Below are positions 14,301-19,064 of a stretch of DNA of 19,064 nucleotides, piece after piece. A program made the translations under genes and the position numbers. Numbering within the stretch: position 1 is the first letter of the stretch; each line of letters begins with the position of its first letter. Under the pieces are notes generated by a model. It saw only the letters and a program-made list of their open reading frames with translations, did no database searches and was not told the origin of the DNA. Source of the DNA: Actinomycetota bacterium (GTDB lineage: Bacteria > Actinomycetota > CADDZG01 > WHSQ01); contig JADDQX010000026.1 of NCBI GenBank assembly GCA_016781115.1, forward strand, positions 2,172 to 21,235, given 5' to 3'.

Positions 14301-14628
14301 GGACCTTCTGGTGGTGCCCCGCGTAAACCGACATGTTGAAGTCGGCCGTCTCGTTCTCCCACTCGATGAAGAACTCGGCGCCTCCGACGTTGCCGCCCCC
14401 CTCCCAATAGCTCAGGGGCACGTTTACGGTGACGGTGTAGAAATCCTGCGTCCCGGGGGTCATCATGGGACCCTGCCATTCAACGAACTCGGGTGAAGGA
14501 GGTGGACCAACCGTTCCCTCGGCCGGCTGGGACGCGAGCGCGGGAGCGGCCACGGCAACGACCATCAGGAGGGCTGCACCGTGCCGCGCTACCCGGATCC
14601 TTCTGCGATAGATACGCTCACCCCCCAC
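11362..14628 (-). CDS. Large secreted Asp-box / Ig-like / RTX-repeat protein
   Basis: This 1088-aa exported protein begins with a basic stretch and hydrophobic signal segment (RHGAALLMVVAVAAPALAS, residues ~15-33). Residues ~40-160 look like a beta-rich module (DFYTVTVNVPLSYW, AAGDYTVRVHHF). The middle (~200-640) carries Asp-box-like motifs (STDGGDSF, STDHGDTF) and blade-like strands as in sialidase/BNR propellers; no catalytic set was recognised. After ~640-860 (beta-rich) comes a Gly/Pro linker with four exact DPTPTP units. Then comes an Ig-like domain (VVEWFSAGAGKFVRSDNFTDSSGRADAVV) and about eight RTX nonapeptides (GNDRLYGRDGNDQIFGK and similar, ~1005-1075) expected to bind calcium. The start is GTG 14626-14628; no good ribosome-binding site was seen. 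It is probably an adhesin or surface enzyme; calcium would fold its C-terminus outside the cell. Confidence 0.85.
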   Translation of the reverse strand: MGGERIYRRRIRVARHGAALLMVVAVAAPALASQPAEGTVGPPPSPEFVEWQGPMMTPGTQDFYTVTVNVPLSYWEGGGNVGGAEFFIEWENETADFNMSVYAGHHQKVPTGQNAIAYSEQSGTTEERIFIADAAGDYTVRVHHFAGLASADYDGRVSFSSRGGRKGAVFEEEDRLLFGPASIVSAHFLGPEPMVTMERQLPGHENATDPNRIFVDWPLSPVERIGQLSRSTDGGDSFRLLFDPKCAELSRPTCAAAGGSDTHAEVNLTDGTLYFSAQELVAAESFSSSTDHGDTFPEERQQQATNTVTGTDRQWIAPAGDGVTTPVGDVKAFFAYHVPSVAQYIHGVDEHGKVIPQPEPQLSNVIQSGPLRIHDPARGDAWIYQPYYAFGAEKGTEIRVATAKASEYALPTAWSSSMVTTQSPRIFVWLDVDGAGNAYLAWVNDEDNQLYYSAAPIDDPRNNPDASAVLPGRPGTYWTKPIRISMPEIGNTIFPEIVAGSEGTIGVTYVGTEEYSGPPRNAPAGTRWHTYAAIVSDALATRGAPVVTSGRVSHRPVHRGAICQLGPFCGETTDDYSLADMIDLGFDQEGRLGVVFTDNNSGFASPNGADKPKERPFDHFAKQVAGPSLLSETPLASKPTGSSGLDADGDATWPNTSGGRSLPSLDIRDARLSLQEQDLVASIDLTSAEAALMKADLNSYNASGSSNPRADRLQYVLRFATDSDIYHLSMESLADGTRRFFGGVLGPNDRLLDDKTTRGAGYHTDTDRPVTGSVEGNTLVLRAKASDFGVQEGTQLYSVTVFATAGPTEAEEKTIFETMRTVDASPPFDMVANGSPGPGGTPPGEGGDGEGRDPTPTPDPTPTPDPTPTPDPTPTPGPAGSVVHALRLSPQQSEGAVGGERALVAIATDAEGRAVEGAVVEWFSAGAGKFVRSDNFTDSSGRADAVVTSDEPGRQTITARVESCGAGGDCAQDAIRNWGPAICDVFGSMSDDLLEGTPAAEVICGFGGNDVVFAGAGNDRLVGHAGNDRLYGRDGNDQIFGKRGDDELRGGSGDDVLLGGKGHDLIFGGSGTDSCRPVQGDEHRSCRT
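12001..12072. repeat. Four perfect 18-bp tandem repeats (DPTPTP linker)
   Basis: The unit AGGAGTAGGCGTGGGGTC occurs four times with no mismatch. On the minus strand it encodes the six-residue DPTPTP unit of the RTX protein's linker. Exact repeats of this length can expand or contract by slippage without changing frame, altering linker length. Confidence 0.97.
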
Positions 14629-14792
14629 CCGAGGTCACCGGGCGCACTACGTCAGTATGCAAGGGCTTAAAGGACGAATGAAAGAGGGTTGTATGTATTT
14701 TTGCACCCTCGAGCGTGGATTAATCCCTTGCGCCCGGGTTTGACCCCTAGCAGGATGCAGGTTGACCTGTTCGGTTCAAGAAAGGTGGCGTC
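14629..14792. promoter_or_regulatory. Divergent intergenic region with a small hairpin
   Basis: These 164 bases separate the start of the RTX gene (minus) from the 54-aa ORF (plus). They are more A/T-rich than their surroundings. GAGGGT (14684-14689) can pair with ACCCTC (14705-14710) around an A/T-rich loop. TTGACC occurs twice (near 14733 and 14762). Promoters for both genes probably lie here, but no convincing -35/-10 pair or known riboswitch was identified. Confidence 0.35.
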
Positions 14793-14957
14793 ATGGCCCT
14801 CACGTGCCCGCGCGGAGATTTCGAACCACCGGAGTGCTCGCCCGACGAGGAGATCGCCCTCTTCCTCGAGCATCTGGGAAGCCACTATCCGATCCTGGAT
14901 CCGCTGTTCAAAGCGATAGCGGCGATGATGCGCTCGCTACCAGTCCCGCTCCCTTAA
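14793..14957 (+). CDS. Small ORF, 54 aa, with good ribosome-binding site
   Basis: ATG at 14793 is preceded by AAAGGTGG with about 5 bases spacing, a strong ribosome-binding site. The frame reads MALTCPRGDFEPPECSPDEE, then an amphipathic helix-rich part (IALFLEHLGSHYPILDPLFKAIAAMMRSL) and a short PVPLP tail. Two cysteines (residues 5 and 15) lie near the N-terminus. I do not recognise a family. It is too short to be a confident gene by length alone. Its TAA stop overlaps the stop of the large cyclase/ATPase gene in a shared TTAA, as with the 68-aa gene at 5251. It diverges from the RTX gene. It could be a small regulator or a chance ORF; the initiation site favours the former. Confidence 0.5.
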   Translation: MALTCPRGDFEPPECSPDEEIALFLEHLGSHYPILDPLFKAIAAMMRSLPVPLP

Positions 14958-17900
14958 GACGTCACCAGCCTCTGACTCCGCTCCGTCTCCGCAACGGAGC
15001 GGAGCCGCTGGAAGATCCTCCTAGCAGTCTCAGCCTCTCTCGACGCTGCTTCCCGATCATTCATCGTCGCCCACGTCTCCGCCAGCAGTAGCCGCGACCA
15101 CGCCTCTTCCCACGGCGCGGCCAACGAAGCGAAACCCTCCGCCGAATGGCCCAGCAGATGCGCCGCGTCCTCTGGGGCCCCCTGGTCTGCCGCTAGGCGT
15201 CCCTCGAGCCGCTCGACGAAATGTCGAAGCGCGATCAGCTCTCCCACCTCCACCTCATTGTGCGCCAGCGCGATCACCTCTTGCGCGTAGGCATCGTCAT
15301 GTAGCTCGGCTGCAACTTCACATGCGGCTTCGAGTTGGCCCGCAAGGTACCCCGTCCGTTCCAGCAGTAGCCATTCCCGCGCCTCGGCCGGTCGTCCCAT
15401 ATGTGCGAGTGCTCGAGCCGGAAGCGCGAAGGCTCCGCTATACCGCTGTCCCGTCTCACCCGCCGCGCGGCGGGAACGTTCGAGCAGCCTGAGGTAAACA
15501 TCCCTCCGCTCTGAGTCGCCGCGCAGCTCCTGGCAAAACATCGCCACGCCGTAGCCTCTCAAGACGAAGGGGGATGGCATCTTCGTCTCGCCGTCGCCTT
15601 CGATCCGTTCGATCTCCATCTGATCCGCTAGCGCGCCGTCCCAGTCGCCCGACATGAACCGCGCCTGAGCGCGCCAGAACAGCCCATGCAGATACTCAGC
15701 GGGATCAACGCCTCTCGCCTTGTGGATCGCCGCCGTGGCGAACTCACAAGCGTCGCGATAATGCCCGACGAAGACCGAACTCCAAGTAGCCGACCCATAC
15801 GCGTCGCAGATCTCTCTGACGTCGGTGAGACGCGGGATGATGCTGATGCGGCGAAGCTGCACGCGCTCGATCTGGCCGTAGCGGGCAGCGGGGAGCAGAC
15901 ACATGCTGAGACCGTCGGCCGCCGCGGAGATGAGGTGTGCATCTTGCAAACGCTCCGCGATGTCGAGCGCGCGCTGGGCGTCTTGCAACACCTCTTCCTC
16001 TTCGCGCTCGGAGACGCGTTGCAGGTAAGACCTGCTGACAAGGAGCAAAGCACGCTCCCGGCTGTCGCCCTCTCCCGCAGCACCAAGCCCCTTTGCGACG
16101 AGGGCCCGGATCTCCTCCTCCGGCACCACCTCGTTCATCGTCGGCTGCCAACGAGTGGCCACGGTCGCGGCCTTTGACGCGATCCGAGCGAGGGTCGCGT
16201 CGTCGGGCGGCATCGCGTCCAACTCGTCGAGCGCCGATGTGAACGCGTGCCAGGCAGCATCTCCCGACGAGCTCAAGGTATAGAGGTCACCCAAAGCCTC
16301 GAGCGCCTCTACCTTCTCCGTTCCCGGCTGCGAAAGCTCGACCGCACGGCAACCGAGCGCCTCCGCTTCGGCGATGGCGAACCTCAATAGTTCCTTCAGC
16401 GACCCGATCAGGAAGTAGGAACGCGCCTTCCGCCGCAGTGCGTCGTCTCCTAGCCACCCATAGGCTCGGTCGTAGTGGTGCGCAACGAGGTCTGCAAGCT
16501 CCGACGCTCTGGGGCCGCGGGTCGCCTCGATCCACCGGGCCACTGCTGCGTGAGCCTGCCCTCGGCTCTTACGAGGAAGACTGTCGTAGGCGACGTCGCG
16601 GGTCAGCACATGCTTGAAGGCGAACTCGCGATCTCCCTGGAGCGTCGATACCCGCCGTTCGATCACGAGGTTACGGCGGACCAACGTCTCGAAGACGGAA
16701 GAGAGGTCCGCAAGCCCCGTGAGCTCGCTCAGCAGGCTCGCCCAGAAGGTCCGTCCCACAACGGCGGCCAACTGCATCACTGCTTTCTCCTGCTCCGAAA
16801 GCAGGTCGAGACGGGCAAGGATCGCGGCCTGGACGTTGTCCGGGATGTCGACATCGGACACGTCTCGGACCGGCTCCCATCTTCCGTCGCGTAGCGCGAA
16901 GTACCCCTCGTCCATCAAACGGTTCAAAATCTCCTCCAGGAAGAAGGGGTTCCCCTCAGCGCGATCCAGAACGTTCTTGGTGAAAGCCTCTGGTAGCTCA
17001 TCCAGTTCGAGTACAAGCGACATGAACCGGCAGCTCGCGTCGGCGTCCAGCGGGTCGAGGTGGATCGACGAGAGGTTCCGGAGGCCACCCAACCAGTCGG
17101 CGTGAGTATCGATCAGGTCGGGGCGCGCCGGGCACAGGAACATCACCCGCCCGTCTACGTGGCGGACCAGATCGTCCAACACGTCGAGCATCGTGCGCTC
17201 CGCCCAATGGATGTCTTCGATGACGATCACCAAGGGGCGATCGGCGGAGAAACGAGACAGCAGCTCGCGCCAGCCCTCGAGGAGATGCCTGAAGGTTTCC
17301 CTGGGATCGGCTGTATCGCCGGTCGAGCGAGGAACCTGCAACCCCAGCGTCGCGAAGCAGGCGTCGAGCACAGCTTCGCCTCCGTCGCTTGTTGGCTCTG
17401 CGGCGGAGGCAACGAAGCTCACGAGCTTGTGACGCACTTCATCGCTCGAATCTGTATTCGCCAGACCAGCTTCTTCGATCAGGATCTCTCGCAACGGCCA
17501 GAAGGTCACTCCGTTGCCGTAGGGAAGACAACGGCCAAAGAGCGTCTTCGCACGTCCATCGAGCGACTGGAGGAACTCCCGCGCGAGCCGACTCTTTCCG
17601 ACACCGGGATCCCCCAGCAGCGCTACCAGGTGGGGCGTGGCGCTCAACGAAACGCCCGAGAAGACGTCCTGGAGCTTCTTCATCTCGGTCTCGCGCCCGA
17701 CCAACGGAAGAACGAAGGCGGAAGAGACGTCATCGGCAAGGGCGATCTCGTCCATCACGCGGAACGCAGCTACCGGCTCCGACTTCCCCTTCGCGCGCAG
17801 CGGCTCCAGCTCCGCCAGCTTGAAGTGCTCCCGCACCGCCCGAGCCGTACGCTCACCGATCACGATCGTCCCGGGCTGCGCTGCTTGCTCCAAGCGCGCA

Positions 17901-18496
17901 GCGACGTTCACGGCGTCACCCATAACCAATAGCTGCTCGCCGAAAGACCCTCCAGTGGAAACGGCCCCGGTATTGATCCCGATCCGCATGGCGATCCGCG
18001 ACTCCTCGTTGCGGTCGATGTTGAACTTGTCCAGGCGCTCGAGCATTCGACGGGCGGCTCGGACGGCGCGAAGCGGATCGTCCTCGCGCGCTAGCGGGAC
18101 ACCGAAGTCGGCCATGATCGCGTCGCCGATGAGCCTTTCGACCGTTCCACCTTCCGCCCGGATCTCTTCGGACATCGCGTCGAAGAACTCCGCCATCAAT
18201 GCCCGCGTGTCCTCGGGATGCATGAGCTCGGCCTGCGCCGTCGAACCCACGACATCCGCGAACAGGACGGTGACCAGCTTGATCATCTCGACCGAGCTGA
18301 GATCTGCAGGCGTGGTAAGCGCCACCGAATGCCCGCAGTAGGCGCAGAAGCGGGCGTCCGGCGGCAGCTCGGACGAGCAGTTCGGGCAAAGCATGTCTAC
18401 ACCGGCTCCGCATTGGATGCAGAACCGGGCTCCGGGCGGGTTGTCCCGCCGCCCGCACGCCGCGCACGCGCCCATGACGCCAGGATAGGCGCTCAT
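14954..18496 (-). CDS. Zinc-ribbon / class III cyclase / AAA-type ATPase / helical-repeat signalling protein
   Basis: This 1180-aa cytosolic protein has four parts. Residues ~11-54 form two zinc ribbons (cysteines 11, 14, 26, 29 and 37, 40, 51, 54). Residues ~72-247 form a class III nucleotide cyclase with metal-binding D81 (VLFADVVGST) and D125 (LIGDAIMADFG) and transition-state N197 and R201 (NVAARLEQAA). Residues ~265-600 form a STAND/AAA-like ATPase with Walker A GDPGVGKS (295-302) and Walker B LVIVIEDIHWAE (422-433). Residues ~600-1180 are helical and TPR-like. The base-recognising Lys is Arg121, and the Asp/Thr position appears to be Leu190, so the nucleotide made is uncertain. The start used is ATG 18494-18496, with no clear ribosome-binding site. 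No DNA-binding domain is seen at the C-terminus. It diverges from the response-regulator gene. Confidence 0.9.
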   Translation of the reverse strand: MSAYPGVMGACAACGRRDNPPGARFCIQCGAGVDMLCPNCSSELPPDARFCAYCGHSVALTTPADLSSVEMIKLVTVLFADVVGSTAQAELMHPEDTRALMAEFFDAMSEEIRAEGGTVERLIGDAIMADFGVPLAREDDPLRAVRAARRMLERLDKFNIDRNEESRIAMRIGINTGAVSTGGSFGEQLLVMGDAVNVAARLEQAAQPGTIVIGERTARAVREHFKLAELEPLRAKGKSEPVAAFRVMDEIALADDVSSAFVLPLVGRETEMKKLQDVFSGVSLSATPHLVALLGDPGVGKSRLAREFLQSLDGRAKTLFGRCLPYGNGVTFWPLREILIEEAGLANTDSSDEVRHKLVSFVASAAEPTSDGGEAVLDACFATLGLQVPRSTGDTADPRETFRHLLEGWRELLSRFSADRPLVIVIEDIHWAERTMLDVLDDLVRHVDGRVMFLCPARPDLIDTHADWLGGLRNLSSIHLDPLDADASCRFMSLVLELDELPEAFTKNVLDRAEGNPFFLEEILNRLMDEGYFALRDGRWEPVRDVSDVDIPDNVQAAILARLDLLSEQEKAVMQLAAVVGRTFWASLLSELTGLADLSSVFETLVRRNLVIERRVSTLQGDREFAFKHVLTRDVAYDSLPRKSRGQAHAAVARWIEATRGPRASELADLVAHHYDRAYGWLGDDALRRKARSYFLIGSLKELLRFAIAEAEALGCRAVELSQPGTEKVEALEALGDLYTLSSSGDAAWHAFTSALDELDAMPPDDATLARIASKAATVATRWQPTMNEVVPEEEIRALVAKGLGAAGEGDSRERALLLVSRSYLQRVSEREEEEVLQDAQRALDIAERLQDAHLISAAADGLSMCLLPAARYGQIERVQLRRISIIPRLTDVREICDAYGSATWSSVFVGHYRDACEFATAAIHKARGVDPAEYLHGLFWRAQARFMSGDWDGALADQMEIERIEGDGETKMPSPFVLRGYGVAMFCQELRGDSERRDVYLRLLERSRRAAGETGQRYSGAFALPARALAHMGRPAEAREWLLLERTGYLAGQLEAACEVAAELHDDAYAQEVIALAHNEVEVGELIALRHFVERLEGRLAADQGAPEDAAHLLGHSAEGFASLAAPWEEAWSRLLLAETWATMNDREAASREAETARRIFQRLRSVAETERSQRLVTS

Positions 18497-18569
18497 GTCT
18501 GGTCGGGGGCGGCTGCGGCTGAGCGATCGGCGCCGACGGCTTCCGGTATTTCTACACACTCCCGGCGTG

Positions 18570-18654
18570 GACTAGTACGTAGGCGCGAAGCGGTAGGTCC
18601 GCCACAGTAGTCGCAGGTGCAGCAGCACCAGCGGTTGCGGCGAAAGGCGGAGAG
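18570..18654 (+). repeat. Upstream region shared with the relic at 11101
   Basis: The 85 bases before the response-regulator start resemble 11101-11186: GACTAG at the outer end, then TAGGCG against CAGGCG, and GCGGTTGCGGC against GCGGTTACGGC. AAAGGCGGAG against AAAGGCAGAG sits at the ribosome-binding site. Conservation with equal spacing suggests that promoter and leader were duplicated with the gene. Between 18497 and 18570 no further element was recognised. Confidence 0.6.
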
Positions 18655-19064
18655 ATGATCGACCAGCGGGCGTTCGGCCGCTCAGAGGATGGCGAGGAAC
18701 CTACCTCGCAACAGTCGTCTCCGCGTCTGTTGCTCGTGGATGACCACCCGTCCTACGCGCAGGGTCTTGCGACCCTTCTGAAGGCGTTGGGCAACCTCGA
18801 AGTCGTAGCCATCGCGCACGACGCCGAGGATGCGGTCTCACAGACCGAGGAGTACGGGCCGGACCTGGTGTTGATGGACATCCGTCTCCCCGAGCGAAGC
18901 GGGATCGAAGCGACCCGGAAGATCCGCGCGCTGTTCCCGCACGTGAAGGTCGTCATCTTGTCGGCCTCTGCGGAACCCTCGGACGTTCAAGACGCCATGA
19001 AAGCGGGCGCCTGCGGCTACCTCCTGAAGCAGTCGGATGCGGGGCGCCTGGTCGCGGCCATCCA
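18655..19064 (+). CDS. NarL/FixJ-type response regulator, receiver part (runs off window)
   Basis: 136 residues are visible and the 3' end lies outside the window. After a ~23-residue polar N-terminal extension (MIDQRAFGRSEDGEEPTSQQ), a complete receiver domain is seen. It has the acidic pair D29-D30 in LLLVDDHPSYAQGL, phosphorylated D75 in LVLMDIRLPERSG, S103 in VVILSAS, and K125 in GYLLKQ. The DDHP...GL pattern and 'MDIRLP' are typical of regulators with a C-terminal LuxR-type helix-turn-helix, which would follow beyond 19064. The ATG at 18655 has AAGGCGGAG directly upstream. The gene diverges from the cyclase/ATPase gene across 158 bp. No kinase is adjacent within the window. A truncated paralogue of this gene lies at 11101-11302. 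Confidence 0.9.
   Translation, partial: MIDQRAFGRSEDGEEPTSQQSSPRLLLVDDHPSYAQGLATLLKALGNLEVVAIAHDAEDAVSQTEEYGPDLVLMDIRLPERSGIEATRKIRALFPHVKVVILSASAEPSDVQDAMKAGACGYLLKQSDAGRLVAAI

Noticed and set aside
14640..14790. Riboswitch (for example cyclic-di-GMP type) before the RTX gene or the 54-aa ORF
   Set aside because: Only a short hairpin was found; the conserved core bases of known classes are absent by eye.
18497..18559. Earlier start for the cyclase/ATPase gene
   Set aside because: The extra 21 residues are Arg/Ser-rich with no motif, whereas the ATG at 18496 lies just before the first zinc ribbon.

Overview
The window is high-GC DNA, densely coded on both strands. GTG starts are frequent and the gene families are typical of Actinomycetota: a DUF222/13E12-type HNH endonuclease, an actinobacterial-style ThyX, a YbjN/CesT-like chaperone protein, and a large cyclase fused to an ATPase. 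It most likely comes from an uncultured or poorly studied actinobacterial lineage. No rRNA, tRNA, CRISPR array, integrase or transposase was recognised.

Layout. Positions 1-868 (minus) hold the 5' end of thyX and a YbjN-like protein. Positions 914-2563 (plus) encode urocanate hydratase (hutU). Positions 2607-4903 (minus) hold a small hypothetical protein, the HNH endonuclease, a doubtful short membrane ORF and a four-helix membrane protein. A 68-aa membrane protein (plus) then meets an amidohydrolase (minus) tail to tail at 5248-5251. Positions 6658-9477 (plus) encode an orphan membrane histidine kinase, whose best start is a CTG codon, followed 30 bp later by histidine ammonia-lyase (hutH). 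Positions 9614-10357 (plus) encode a secreted fibronectin-III protein. A strong two-way hairpin separates it from a Crp/Fnr-type regulator (10421-11089, minus). Positions 11362-14628 (minus) encode a large secreted protein with Asp-box motifs, a proline-rich linker, an Ig-like domain and RTX repeats. A 54-aa ORF (14793-14957, plus) meets the 1180-aa zinc-ribbon/cyclase/ATPase/helical-repeat protein (14954-18496, minus). Divergent from that protein, a NarL-type response regulator (18655 onward, plus) runs off the window.

How the genes fit together. HutH makes urocanate from histidine and HutU hydrates it, so two steps of histidine degradation are present, about 5.4 kb apart on the same strand. 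The intervening amidohydrolase could be a later-step enzyme (HutF-like), but this is not proven; HutI was not seen. The right half is rich in signalling and surface functions.

The most unusual structure lies at 11101-11365, between the Crp gene and the RTX gene. It joins a truncated relic of a response-regulator gene, with its upstream region, head-on to a relic of a crp-like 5' end. The response-regulator relic resembles the intact gene at 18.6 kb, and the crp relic resembles the intact gene next door. This looks like the scar of a duplicated signalling cassette. All alignments were made by eye; no database search was possible.
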